DNA of 64,000 nt. It comes from JBASEY01 sp964404285. Its GTDB lineage: Bacteria; CSSED10-310. A program made the position numbers and the translations under genes. Each line of letters opens with the position of its first letter. Position 1 is the first letter of the stretch. This document shows, in pieces, positions 37,882 to 48,091 of the stretch. The stretch spans positions 124,001 to 188,000 of the forward strand of contig CAYOJK010000004.1 in assembly GCA_964404285.1 (NCBI GenBank), given 5' to 3'. The notes under the pieces are model-generated. The model ran no database searches. It was not told where the DNA came from and worked only from the letters and a program-made list of their open reading frames with translations.

Positions 37882-38658
37882 TCAAACAGCAAAATCCGCC
37901 ACGACAAAGGTGTGATCCGACGGTTTCGGTGTTCGTCGCTTACGAGGTGTCATATCAATCCAGGCATCTGTTGACTGATCGAACAATGGAGATGTCGCAA
38001 GAATATGATCGATTCTCCAGCCTTTATTTGAATAGACCGTCGCAGCTCTATAGTCGAAAAAGCTGAAATGACCCGGTTCCGGTCGGTGTTTTCGAAACAC
38101 GTCATGGAGTCCCCATGAGCAGACCCAGTAAAAAAGTTCCGTCAATTCACGGTTGAAACAGACGTGCCCATCGAGGCCTTTGGGGTCATGAACATCGATA
38201 TCTTCGGGGGCGACATTCAGGTCTCCGACCCAAACCACCTTTTGATCCTTGGAATATTCTGTTTCCAGCAATTTGCGGAAGGTGCGCAGCCAATCGAGTT
38301 TGCCGGCATAATGCTCCGATTCGCGGTCTCTTCCCTGCGGCACATAGGTATTGATGATATGGATATCACCGAGTTGACCGCGTATTAAGCGAGGCCCGTT
38401 CAGCTCATCGTCATCAAAAAAGCCGATATGTACATTTGTAAAAGGTTGACGGCTGATCAATGCGACGCCGTTATAGCTTTTTTGCCCTTTGAAAACACTG
38501 TGATACCCAATTTCCAACAGTTCTTTTTCGGGAAACAAATGATCCTGCACTTTGGTTTCTTGTATTGCCAGGATATCCGGGGAATGCTCTTCGATCCACG
38601 GAATAATGACCGGCAATCGTGTTCGAATACTGTTTGCATTGAAGGTTGCGATCCGCAC
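37882..38658 (-). CDS. xth: Exodeoxyribonuclease III / AP endonuclease
   Basis: 258 residues of the endonuclease/exonuclease/phosphatase fold. Visible are MRIATFNANSIRTRL, the metal-binding Glu in IQETKVQD, YNGVALISR, VWVGDLNVAPEDID and the catalytic SDH in PSDHTFVVADF. It repairs abasic sites in DNA. It starts 15 nt after the stop of trpS, so the two are probably co-transcribed. Confidence 0.93.
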   Translation of the reverse strand: MRIATFNANSIRTRLPVIIPWIEEHSPDILAIQETKVQDHLFPEKELLEIGYHSVFKGQKSYNGVALISRQPFTNVHIGFFDDDELNGPRLIRGQLGDIHIINTYVPQGRDRESEHYAGKLDWLRTFRKLLETEYSKDQKVVWVGDLNVAPEDIDVHDPKGLDGHVCFNRELTELFYWVCSWGLHDVFRKHRPEPGHFSFFDYRAATVYSNKGWRIDHILATSPLFDQSTDAWIDMTPRKRRTPKPSDHTFVVADFAV

Positions 38659-38673
38659 GTGTCACCTCCCCCC

Positions 38674-39690
38674 TTACCAATAGTTGATTTTCATGGCGTC
38701 TTTAACCCGCCGCAGCACTTCGTTGGATTTTTCCTGACCTTTTCTGCTGCCTTCACGTAGTAATTCTTTGACCATTTTTCGATTTTCTTCGAATTTTTTA
38801 GCGCGTTCCCGAATCGGAGCCAAATACTCCGTCAGCAGTTCAGTCAGTTTTCGTTTATCTTCCGTGCATCCCATTTTGCCGGCTTTGCAATCCGCTACCA
38901 GTTGCTGATGGCCGTCAGGATCGACCAGTTTTAAATATTCACAAACAACACAGCCTTCCGGATGACCGGGATCGGTTTTCTTAATTTTGAGCGGGTCGGT
39001 GTAAGCGCTGAACACTTTTTCGCGGATCGTTTTTGGGTCGTCACGAAGATAAATGCAGTTATTCAATGATTTGCTCATTTTGCTACTGCCGTCAGTGCCC
39101 CGGATACGAGCGACTTCGGTCACTCGCGCTTCCGGTTCCACCAGCGCTTCGACCTGGTATGTGTGATTAAAACGCCGAACGATTTCGCGGGTCAATTCGA
39201 TCATCGGAAGTTGATCTTCTCCGACCGGGACCAAGTCGGCATCAAACGCCGTGATATCCGCGGCCTGGCTGACAGGATAGCCGAAAAATCCATACGTGAC
39301 GCCTTTCGCAAACAACTCCTGTTTGCTTTCGATTTCGGCTTTGACTGTGGGATTCCTCTCCAAACGGGCCAGAGTTACAAAATTACCGTAAAAAACAGTC
39401 AACTCGGCAATCGCCGGAATAGTTGATTGAATCACATATTTGACGGTTTCAGGGTCGATGCCGGAGGCGAAATTGTCGATCGCGACCTCTTCGACATTGG
39501 CATGAACTTTTTCCGGTGTCTTGAAATTGTCCGTCAGAGCTTGGACATCGGCAATCAAAAGATAGGTATCATATTTATCCTGTAATTCGACACGTGATTT
39601 GACCGACCCGAAATAATGGCCAAGATGAAGTCGGCCGGTAGGGCGATCGCCGGTTAAAATGATAGGTTTTGCTTTCTTTTCAGTGTCCAT
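38674..39690 (-). CDS. trpS: Tryptophanyl-tRNA synthetase
   Basis: 338 residues. The class I motifs are HLGH (residues 22-25) in TGRLHLGHYFGS and KMSKS at about residue 203. GEDQLPMIELTREI and the C-terminal helical domain are typical of bacterial TrpS. GAGG lies 8 nt before the ATG at 39690; the longer reading to 39759 adds 23 residues of non-family sequence. It is followed by the exonuclease III gene. Confidence 0.94.
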   Translation of the reverse strand: MDTEKKAKPIILTGDRPTGRLHLGHYFGSVKSRVELQDKYDTYLLIADVQALTDNFKTPEKVHANVEEVAIDNFASGIDPETVKYVIQSTIPAIAELTVFYGNFVTLARLERNPTVKAEIESKQELFAKGVTYGFFGYPVSQAADITAFDADLVPVGEDQLPMIELTREIVRRFNHTYQVEALVEPEARVTEVARIRGTDGSSKMSKSLNNCIYLRDDPKTIREKVFSAYTDPLKIKKTDPGHPEGCVVCEYLKLVDPDGHQQLVADCKAGKMGCTEDKRKLTELLTEYLAPIRERAKKFEENRKMVKELLREGSRKGQEKSNEVLRRVKDAMKINYW

Positions 39691-39818
39691 AATGAATTCC
39701 TCGTCGTTGTAATCCGCCTGGAAACGTGATCGAGACCACAATGTCATATCCTGCGGCACCGTCTAAGTGTAGCGGGAGAACGGTCAGGGTGCAATCATAC
39801 TCTTGTCTATCCGATCGA

Positions 39819-40224
39819 TTAGAGACCCAACAGGACGGTAAGCGTATCCATGCTGTACAGAAACCAGCTTTGCGGATCTAGAAACGCGCCGTACCAATTG
39901 AACTCCATAACCATTGGTGACGTGTGCCTGAATCACCATATCATCGCCCTTGTAATAGGCTTTCTGTCGGAGTGTATGTCAATGTTGTGATTCCGTTGTT
40001 CCTGAAGCCCCTTCCACATCGGTCAAGTGAACGGTCGCGATCTACGTAAGGCCTCCTTCCAAATTGAGGTCAAGCCATTGATATATATCGGGAAATAAGA
40101 TGGTCATGATTGTTCGGTCAACATTCCACGTGGCATCGACTTTGTCGGCCAATTCATCGAATGTTCCGTAACCTTTGCCAGATGCCGGCGGTTTCACCTT
40201 GACATCCTCCAAAGCGGGGAATTC
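39819..40224 (-). pseudogene. Decayed gene fragment of a secreted-type protein
   Basis: Two readable pieces in different frames. One (40224-40042) contains FDELADKVDATWNVDRTIMT and LFPDIYQWLDLNLEGG before a stop. The other, near 39819-39900, ends in EFNWYGAFLDPQSWFLY and DTLTVLLGL before a stop. The aromatic-rich ending resembles secreted beta-domain proteins, perhaps the type of C-terminal part seen in the transglutaminase-like protein at 16165. Frameshifts and no start codon suggest a remnant. The parent gene is unknown. Confidence 0.35.
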
Positions 40225-40350
40225 TTAATGGCCAGTCACAATAGTTGAAAAATAGATGTTTTTATGTTGAATAGTTTTAGTATGACTTGTTGGTATATTC
40301 TGGAAATCAATCTTTAAAAACGGTGAAAGTCGGGTTGCTTTTAGAACTCG

Positions 40351-40379
40351 TTGACAATGTCGGCTTGGGTGGTTAAATT
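40351..40379 (+). promoter_or_regulatory. Sigma-70-type promoter for tRNA-Arg
   Basis: TTGACA (40351-40356), an exact 17-nt spacer and TAAATT (40374-40379), placing the start of transcription a few bases before the tRNA. The -35 is a perfect match. Confidence 0.75.
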
Positions 40380-40393
40380 CAGGTTTGGTTTTT

Positions 40394-40467
40394 GCGCCCG
40401 TAGCTCAGTCGGATAGAGCGCTTGCCTCCGGAGCAAGAGGTCGCGCGTTCGAATCGCGCCGGGCGTA
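40394..40467 (+). tRNA. tRNA-Arg (anticodon CCG)
   Basis: A 74-nt cloverleaf. Acceptor stem GCGCCCG / CGGGCGT (G-U at the first pair), D stem GCTC/GAGC, anticodon stem CTTGC/GCAAG with loop CTCCGGA and anticodon CCG at 40428-40430, T stem GCGCG/CGCGC with loop TTCGAAT, and discriminator A. The CCA end is not encoded. It reads the codon CGG. Confidence 0.95.
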
Positions 40468-40610
40468 TAGTGAAATCAATTACTTACAGCGTTTTTTAGA
40501 AGCGAAAAAATCTAGCTTATATCTATTTTAAAAATATTATTTACGGTAATCAAAGATTGGTGAAGGAGTCGAAGGGACCGATCAAGTTGATAGAACTTTT
40601 GGGGGGAGAT

Positions 40611-40725
40611 GGGACGTATGGGACAAGGGACGGATGGGGCCGTCAAGGAGAGATGGGACAAAGATTAAGAATTTAGCTTTATCATAAGATTAGAGTCCCA
40701 TTTGTCCTATTCGTCGCATTTGTTT
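40611..40725. repeat. Degenerate inverted repeat of GGGAC units
   Basis: The left arm has ATGGGACGTATGGGACAAGG and a further GATGGGACAAAG; the right arm near 40695-40725 reads GTCCCATTTGTCCTATTCGT. The right arm is roughly the reverse complement of the left, so an RNA or cruciform stem is possible. No function is known. Confidence 0.5.
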
Positions 40726-40913
40726 CAAAACTTCCTAGAATTGTTACTATAAGAAACAGCTATGATATAACTGGATTTTGATCGTTCAAATATTAGGAAT
40801 TTTTTTATTTTCCACAGATGACGCAGATGAACGCAGATATGTGCCGACCGCATGTATTTCGGCCTTACGGGTTTGATATTCGGAAATAAAAGTTGGTTCG
40901 TGTTGTTATTTTT

Positions 40914-41012
40914 GGATGTCTGTCCCCCGAAAGTAACCGATCCGAAGATACAAAATTGGAAGTCTGTCCCCCGGAAGGAACAGATGTCAGTGCAGATGTC
41001 TGTCCCCGAAAA
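40914..41012. repeat. Three spaced GTCTGTCCCC units
   Basis: GTCTGTCCCC(C) starts at 40918, 40962 and 40998 (spacing 44 and 36 nt), each followed by GAA or GGAA. The spacing and sharing of flanks suggest a small dispersed palindromic-type repeat family. No RAYT-type transposase is in the window. Confidence 0.55.
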
Positions 41013-41018
41013 ACAACC

Positions 41019-41065
41019 CCCCTTCTCTATTCATGGAGAAGGGGCCGGGGGATGAGGTCGTCACC
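41019..41065. repeat. Hairpin repeat, copy 1 (CCCCTTCTC...GAGAAGGGG)
   Basis: A perfect 9-bp stem (41019-41027 with 41036-41044) and an 8-nt loop, followed by CCGGGGGATGAGGTCGTCAC. The right-hand part recurs at 51148-51197 and in weaker form near 54058-54110, so this is a dispersed element. Confidence 0.65.
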
Positions 41066-41592
41066 GTGGATCAAGACGTTATTCGCGTTCATTCGCGGTA
41101 AAAAAAGAACATTTCATTGATGCTTGATTTTTTTTTACCAGCCAATAAAAATCCCCAGAATTCGGTCAATAACTTTCCCCAGTTTTGAGGCTATATCTCG
41201 GGGTGTCTTTTTGGCCAGGAAAATTTAATGGCCCAATGCGCCTTCCTTCAGTTGCCCATGGTCCACATTTATTCCTTCGATGACATATCAGGTAGATTTA
41301 TAATGCCCATAATTGAATCGTTTTTATATCCCTGTTGATAGGTAGAGCAGCAAAAGTTTGAAGGCTAATTCTAGACTATTCAATAGAAAACAGGTATGAT
41401 GTGAGATCAGACGATATTGTTGAACAATTAAGAAATATTCGTTCTAAAGTTATTGATATTACTCGATCGATCAACTGCTGTTCGATTTTTGAAATCCATG
41501 AGTTATGATGACTAAGGATCATGGAAAGGGCTGAAGGAGTTGATTAGGTAGAAGGGGTGCATGGGAAAAACACGTCATAGGGAGGCGCTGGT

Positions 41593-42393
41593 ATGAGCTT
41601 GAATTATAATAAAGGCGATCTTTTGAAAGCGTCACAAAAAGGTGATCTTAGCCTTGTTAAACGTTTGCTGGAACATGGCGCTGATGTTGACGAGAAAATT
41701 GATAATGGTTTTACATCTCTTATGTTTGCATCCTGGGAAGGTCATCTAGATGTTGTTGAATATCTAGTGGAACATGGCGCTGATGTGTACAACATGGAGC
41801 ATAATCAAGGCATACCACCTCTTATGATGGCATCTCATAAAGGTCATCTCGAAATCGTAAAATATTTGCTGGAAAAAACCGGTAATGTGGATATAAAAAG
41901 TAAAGACGGTTTTACATCACTTATAGTAGCATCCTGGGAAGGCCATCTAGATGTTGTTGAGTATCTACTGGACCATGGCGCTGACGTGAATAGTGAAGAT
42001 GATAAAGGCGCTATTTCTTTTATGTATGCCTCACGGTTTGGCCATGTTGATATTGTTAAGTATTTGTTACCAAAAAGCCATAATGTGGATATAAAAATTA
42101 AAGAGGGTATAACATCACTTATGTTTGCATCAGGGGCAGGTCACCGCGATGTCGTTGAGTATCTAGTGGAACAAGGAGCTGATCTGAATATCAAAGACGA
42201 AGATGGTTTGACATCACTTATGCTTGCCTCACAAAAAGGTCACCTGGATGTTGTAGAAAAACTGTTAGAATACGATGCATCCGTAAACCTGAGAAATAAT
42301 GACGGCAAATCTGCGCATGCATTGGCCTTGGATGAAAACCACGGTGAAATCGTTAAGCTTTTATTGAAATATGGCGCCGATACAAGTGATTAA
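41593..42393 (+). CDS. Ankyrin-repeat protein (about 8 repeats)
   Basis: 266 residues built entirely of about eight 33-residue ankyrin repeats (typical unit TSLMFAS-GHLDVVEYLVEHGAD). There is no signal peptide, membrane segment or other domain. Two of the repeats are a variant type (LMMAS...KYLLEKTGNVDIK, FMYAS...KYLLPKSHNVDIK). GGGAGG lies 7 nt before the ATG. The first and last repeats closely match the ends of the much larger ankyrin gene downstream, and both leader and trailer DNA are shared, so the two genes are tandem paralogues. Protein-protein binding is the family role; the partner is unknown. Confidence 0.9.
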   Translation: MSLNYNKGDLLKASQKGDLSLVKRLLEHGADVDEKIDNGFTSLMFASWEGHLDVVEYLVEHGADVYNMEHNQGIPPLMMASHKGHLEIVKYLLEKTGNVDIKSKDGFTSLIVASWEGHLDVVEYLLDHGADVNSEDDKGAISFMYASRFGHVDIVKYLLPKSHNVDIKIKEGITSLMFASGAGHRDVVEYLVEQGADLNIKDEDGLTSLMLASQKGHLDVVEKLLEYDASVNLRNNDGKSAHALALDENHGEIVKLLLKYGADTSD

Positions 42394-42554
42394 CACAAAG
42401 AGGTAATACCTGGATGTTGTGAATACTAAATGTTAATTCGCGCCTATCTGTACCGGAATTTTTTATCGACGAGAAAACGATTAAAAACCATCAACCGGAG
42501 GAGTCAATTTTGCGTAATCGAAGGGGGTCAAATTTCGATTGTCATTACGAATTC

Positions 42555-42700
42555 CACTGGTTATGATGACTATGGATTATGGAAAAGACTGAAGGAGTTG
42601 ATTCGGTGGTAGAAGGAGTACATGGAAAAAACAAGTCATAGGGAGACGTTGGCATGAGCTTACATTATAAGAAAGGCGATCTTTTAAAAGCGTCAATAGA
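42555..42700. repeat. Duplicated leader of the ankyrin genes (second copy)
   Basis: About 145 bp up to and including the start of the large ankyrin gene match 41500-41640 ahead of the small one. Shared landmarks are GTTATGATGACTA, GAAGGAGTTGATT, CATAGGGAG and MSLxYxKGDLLKAS. The trailers after the two stops are also similar (ACCTGGATGTTGTGAATACT versus GCCTGGATTTGGTAAATACT), so the whole transcription unit was duplicated. Confidence 0.75.
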
Positions 42701-45700
42701 AGGTGATATCAGCCTTGTTAAGGTTTTGGTGAAACATGGCGCTGATGTGAACGAGAAAATTGATAAAGACTTTACACCACTTATGTTCGCATCCGGGGAA
42801 GGCCATCTGGATGTCGTTGAATATTTAGTGGACCATGGCGCTGATTTGAACATGAAGTCTGATCAAGGCGCTACACCTTTTATGATGGCATCATATAAAG
42901 GTCACCTCGAAGTCGTAAAGTATTTGCTGGCAAAAACCGGTGATGTGGATAGAAAAGACGAAAACGGTTTTACATCACTAATATTAGCATCAATAGAAGG
43001 CCATCTAGATGTTGTTGAGTATCTAGTGGAATGTGGCAGTGATGTGAATATAAAAGACAACGATGGTTTTACACCACTTATGCGCGCCGCCCAGAGTGGT
43101 CATCTAAGCATTGTAAAGTATCTGGTGGACCATGGCGCTGATGTGAATAGCGAAAATGATGAAGGCGCCACTTCTTTACTGTATGCCGCATTGAATGCTT
43201 ACATTGACATTGTTAAATATTTATTGCCAAAAGTTCATGATGGTGATAAAAAAGACGACAACGGCTTAACATTACTTATGAAAGTTTCATATCTAGGCCA
43301 TCTGGATGTCATTAAGTATCTAGTAAACCATGGCGCTGATGTAAATATAAGAGACAACGAAGGCCTAACATCTCTTATGATAGCTTCACAAGGGGGTCAT
43401 CTGGAAGTCGTTGAGTATCTTGTGGAGCAAGGGACAGATGTGAATGTCAAAAATGAAGGCGGCGTGACATCACTTATGTTTGCATCAGGGGGAGGTCATG
43501 CTGGTGTTGTTGAGTTTTTGCTTGACCATGGCGCTGACATTAATGTCAAAGACGACGACGGTTCAACACCACTTATGCTGGCCTCACAAGAGGGGCATCT
43601 AGAAGTCATCGAGTATCTAGTAAGCCATGGCGCTGATGTAACTGGTGAAGATTATGAAGGCGCCACTTCTTTTATGTATGCCTCACGGAATGGCCAAATT
43701 GATATTCTTAGATATTTATTACCAAATACCCACAATATTGATAAAAAGGATGAAGACGGTACGACATCACTTATGTTTGCTTCAAATGAAGGTCATGGTG
43801 AAGTCGTTGAGTATCTAGTGAACCATGGCGCAGACGTGAATATCAAAGACGAAAATGGTTTGACATCCCTTATGCTTGCATCAGGAAGCGGCTATCTGGA
43901 TATCGTTAAATTTTTGCTTGACCATGGCGCAGAGGTCAATGTCAAAGACAACGACGGTTCAACATCGCTTATGCTGGCTTCACAAGAGGGTCATCTAGAA
44001 GTTGTTGAATATCTAGTGGAACAAGGGGCAGACGTGAATGGTGAAGATAATGAAGGCGCCACTCCTTTTATGAATGCCTCGCGAAGAGGCCAAATTGATA
44101 TTCTCAGATATTTGTTACCAAACACCCACAATGTTGATAAAAAGGATGAAGATGGTTCGACATCACTTATGCTCGCATCAATAGGGAGCCATCGAGACGA
44201 CATTGAGCATCTGTTTGGCCTTGATTTTGAGTTTGATGCTAAAGATGAAGATGATTTGACATCACTTGTGTCGGTTTCACAAGAGGATCATCTCGATGTC
44301 GTTAAATTTCTAATAGAACAAGGGGCTGATGTAAATGTCAAAAACAAGCATGGCATTACATCACTAATGTTAGCATCAAGCAGAGGTCATCTCGATGTCA
44401 TTGAGGTTTTGCTTGACCATGGCGCTGATATTAATGTCAAAGANNNNNNNNNNNNNNNNNNNNNNNNNNNNNNNNNNNNNNNNNNNNNNNNNNNNNNNNN
44501 NNNNNNNNNNNNNNNNNNNNNNNNNNNNNNNNNNNNNNNNNNNATCTCGATGTCATTGAGGTTTTGCTTGACCATGGCGCTGATATTAATGTCAAAGACA
44601 ACGACGGTTTTACATCACTAATGCTAGCTTCACGAGAAGGTTTTCTTGGTGTCGTTGAGTATCTAGTGGAACAAGGGGCTGACGTGAATTGTGAAGATGA
44701 TAAAGGCGCGACTTCTTTTATATATGCCTCACGGTATGGCCATATTGATATTCTTAAGCATTTATTACCAAAAATCCATAATGTAGATAAAAAAGACGAG
44801 GGCGGTTCGACATCACTTATGTTGGCATCTGGGAGCGGTCGCCTGGATGTTGTTGAGTATCTTGCGGAACATGGCGCAGATGTGAATAGTGAAGATAATG
44901 AAGGCGCGACTTCTTTTATGTATGCCTCATTTAATGGTCATATTGACATGGTCAAGTATTTGTTGCCAAAAATCCACAATGTAGATAAAAAAGACGAGGA
45001 CGGTTCGACATCACTTATGCTAGCTTCACGTAGGGGGCGTCTAAATATCGTTGAGTATCTACTGGAGCATGGCGCTGATGTGAATTTAAAAGACAATAAC
45101 GGTTTTACATCGCTTATGTTTGCATCAAGGGAGGGTCACCTCGATATCGTTGAGTATCTTGTGAACCATAGCGCTGACGTGAATATGGAAAGTGATGAAG
45201 GCCTTACGCCTTTTATGTATGCCTCATTGAATGGTCATATTGACATTGTAAAGTTTTTGCTGCCTCGAATTTCTGATGTAGATAGAAAAGAAAGTGACGG
45301 TCTTACATCGCTTATGTTTGCATCAGGGGGAGGCCATCTAGATATCGTTGAGTATCTAGTGGATCATGGCGCTGACGTAAATAGTGAAAATGATAAAGGC
45401 TTTACGTCTTTAATGTATGCCTCATTGAATGGTCATACTGACATTGTAAAGTTTTTGCTGTCTCAAATTTCTGATGTAGATAGAAAAGAAAGTGACGGTT
45501 GTACATCACTTATGCTTGCATCAGGAAGCGGCCATCTGGATATCGTTGAGGTTTTGCTTGACCATGGCGCTGACGTGAATATGGAAAGTGATGAAAACCT
45601 TACGCCTTTAATGTATGCCTCATTCAATGGTCATATTGACATGGTTAAGTATTTGTTGCTAAAAACCCACAATGTGGATAAAAGAGACGAAGATGGTTTT

Positions 45701-46879
45701 ACATCGCTTATGCTGGCCTCGCAAGAAGGTCATCTAGAAGTTGTTGAGTATTTAATGGCTCACGGCGCAGATGTAAATGTAAAAAACGAAAATGGTTCGA
45801 CATCATTAATGTTAGCATCGGGGGGAGGCAATCTGGATATCGTTAAATATCTAGTGGACCATGGCGCTGATATAACTGTAAAAAACAACGACGGTTTGAC
45901 ATCGCTTATGCTGGCTTCACAAGAGGGTCATCTAGAAGTCGTTGAGTATCTAGTGGGTCGTGGCGCTGATGTGACTAGTGAAGATGATGAAGGCGCCACT
46001 TCTTTTATGTATGCCTCACGGAATGGCCATATCGATATTCTTAAGCATTTGTTATCAGAAACTCATGATGTGGATAAAAAAGACGAAAACGGTTTGACAT
46101 CACTAATGTATGCATCATGGGGAGGTTACCTGGATGCCGTTGAGTTTCTAGTAGAACAAGGGGCCGGTGTAAATCTCAAATATGAAGATGGTTTTACATC
46201 ACTTATGCTGGCGTCACAAGAGGGTCATCTGGATGTTGTTGAGTATCTTGCGGAACATGGCGCAGAAGTGAATGTAAAAAACATCAAAGGTTCGACACCA
46301 CTTATGCCGGCTTCACAAGAGGGTCATTTAGATGTCGTTGAGTATCTAGTGGAACAAGGGGCTGATGTGAATGCCAAAGACGAAGATGGTAATACATCAC
46401 TTATGTCGGCATCAGCGAGAGGCCATCTGGAGATCGTTGAGTATCTAGTGGAACAAGGGGCTGATGTGAATGCCGAAAACGAAGATGGTAATACATCACT
46501 TATATTTGCATCTGGAGAAGGCTATCTGAATATCGTTGAGTATTTAGTGAAACAAGACGCTGATATAAACACAAAAAACGCAGAAGGTTGTACAGCGCTC
46601 ATGGGAGCTTCATCTGAAGGCCACTCAGATGTCGTTAAGTTTTTGCTTGATCATGACGCTGATGTAAATGCTAAAGATGTGGAAGGTTTGACATCACTTA
46701 TGTTCGCATCAGAAGAAGGCCACCTGGATGTTGTAAAAATACTGTTAAAATACGAAGCTTCGATAAATATGAAGGATTATGATGGCAATTCTGCGCTTAC
46801 ATACGCCTCGGAAGAAAACCACAGTGAAGTCGTTAAACTTTTATTGAGATATGGAGCCAATACAACTGATTTATTCTAA
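42654..46879 (+). CDS. Giant ankyrin-repeat protein (about 41 repeats), split by an assembly gap
   Basis: The frame is open on both sides of the 100-N gap and stays in phase if the 55-bp identical flanks are merged, giving about 1356 residues and about 41 ankyrin repeats of 33 residues. Typical units read TSLMLASQEGHLEVVEYLVE. About ten are a distinct variant (ATSFMYAS...LLPK.HNVDKKDEDG) inserted every two to five repeats. There is no signal peptide, membrane helix or enzymatic domain, so it should be a cytoplasmic scaffold or an effector exported by an unknown route. Neighbouring repeats share long DNA identity, which explains the assembly break. GGGAG and the leader match the smaller paralogue upstream. 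The copy number in the gap is uncertain. Confidence 0.85.
44444..44543. other. Assembly gap (100 N) inside the ankyrin gene
   Basis: Exactly 100 unknown bases, a conventional placeholder. The 55 bases before (44389-44443) and the 55 after (44544-44598) are identical and in the same reading phase, as expected for two contigs ending on the same k-mer. Confidence 0.97.
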
Positions 46880-46935
46880 AACCCGGAATGCCTGGATTTG
46901 GTAAATACTGAACATTTATTCTCACCTGTCTGTCC

Positions 46936-47817
46936 TTAAGTCCTCGCTTTATAGTAACACTGTCCGAACTCCTGCTTAATCTGAATTCTTTTCATCGCTG
47001 TTTCATAGTATTCCGGATCTATCTCAAAACCGATGAAGTCAACAGGCAAATTCAAACAGCCGATAGCAGAATTGCCTATGCCTAAAAAAGGATCCAATAC
47101 TATTTTCGTGTTATCTATGCCATGCAATTTGACACACATTTCCGCTAATTCAGGAGGATAACTTGCGGGATGAGGACGATCTTGTGAGCGATCCTGGATG
47201 GTTTTATAAGGAATATACCACACATTGCCCCTGCATTTGATGCCCGTTGAAGCATTGTGCCATCGATGTGTATTCGTCTGATCCTTATATGGCACACCGA
47301 TCGAGTGTCGATCGATCTGGACATTTCCGGATTTCGTCAAATGAAAGATATATTCGTGCATATCATTCACAAAACGCTTGCTGTTTATCGGTTTATAATG
47401 ACCGACATTGACTTCGATAGGTTCTTTATAACTGGTTTGTTTGATATAGATAGATTTTATCCAGTGAATTACATTCTGTAACTCAAAATGCTTTCGCATG
47501 ACAAAAATAACTTCAAATGGAACCCATGGGTCTGATGGTTTGGAGCCCATGTTGAGAAAGAAAGAGCCTTTCTCTGATAGCGCCTCTTTTATAGATAATG
47601 CCCAATTGTCTAACCATCTAAGATAGTCTTCACGTGGCGTTTTATCATTATATACGCCGTAATTTACTCCAAGATTATACGGAGGCGATGTCACGACAAC
47701 GTCGATAGAATCGGGTTTTATATGTTTACGCATTCCAGATATGCAATCATCAAAAATAAATGTGTGTGTGTTCCCCTTTTTGGTATTAACGATTATTTTT
47801 TTATTGTTTACGTTCAA
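46936..47817 (-). CDS. Site-specific DNA methyltransferase, beta-type motif order
   Basis: 293 residues. The catalytic motif TSPPYN (residues 43-48) precedes the SAM-binding motif DPFLGIGNSAIG (from residue 242), the order of beta-class amino-methyltransferases. TSPPY favours N4-cytosine methylation, though N6-adenine is possible. The target domain lies between the two motifs. No restriction gene is adjacent: an ankyrin gene lies on one side and an IS remnant on the other, so it appears to be an orphan methyltransferase, or its nuclease was lost. There is only about 55 nt to the convergent ankyrin stop. Confidence 0.88.
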   Translation of the reverse strand: MNVNNKKIIVNTKKGNTHTFIFDDCISGMRKHIKPDSIDVVVTSPPYNLGVNYGVYNDKTPREDYLRWLDNWALSIKEALSEKGSFFLNMGSKPSDPWVPFEVIFVMRKHFELQNVIHWIKSIYIKQTSYKEPIEVNVGHYKPINSKRFVNDMHEYIFHLTKSGNVQIDRHSIGVPYKDQTNTHRWHNASTGIKCRGNVWYIPYKTIQDRSQDRPHPASYPPELAEMCVKLHGIDNTKIVLDPFLGIGNSAIGCLNLPVDFIGFEIDPEYYETAMKRIQIKQEFGQCYYKART

Positions 47818-48091
47818 AGCGGAGATTCCCTGAGTGAAAATATATGAATTTCAGGTTTCCGCGTCAAGAATCACAAACGGATAATTACTCGCTCAACTTT
47901 AGCGCCTCTGTTTGTGACTGGCCATTAAGTTTTCCCCACTTTTTGGCCAATAAGATTCCCCACTTTGGAGGATGCCAAGGTGTAAACGCTGTGTCAAGGA
48001 GTTCGCAGGTGGTAGTGGTGGGCGGCATGCCGCCCCGGCCTGGCTTTTCCCAGCGGTCATTAAGATTCCCCTGTTAGCTGAAGTCATTCTA

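Larger units (their letters stand above)
40468..41592. other. Repeat-rich non-coding stretch after tRNA-Arg
   Basis: About 1.1 kb with no supported gene. It carries a degenerate inverted repeat (40611-40725), a segment TCCACAGATGACGCAGATGA near 40813, three GTCTGTCCCC units (40918-41007), a hairpin repeat (41019-41065), ATTCGCGTTCATTCGCGGT near 41083, and the duplicated ankyrin leader just before 41593. It looks like a landing zone beside a tRNA gene, but I find no integrase or clear attachment-site duplication. Confidence 0.6.

Noticed and set aside
40394..41592. Integration of a mobile island at tRNA-Arg
   Set aside because: No integrase and no repeated tRNA 3' end were found within the window, so an attachment site cannot be supported.
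43991..44575. Minus-strand frames inside the ankyrin gene
   Set aside because: They are antisense shadows of the repeat code; one runs through the N gap.
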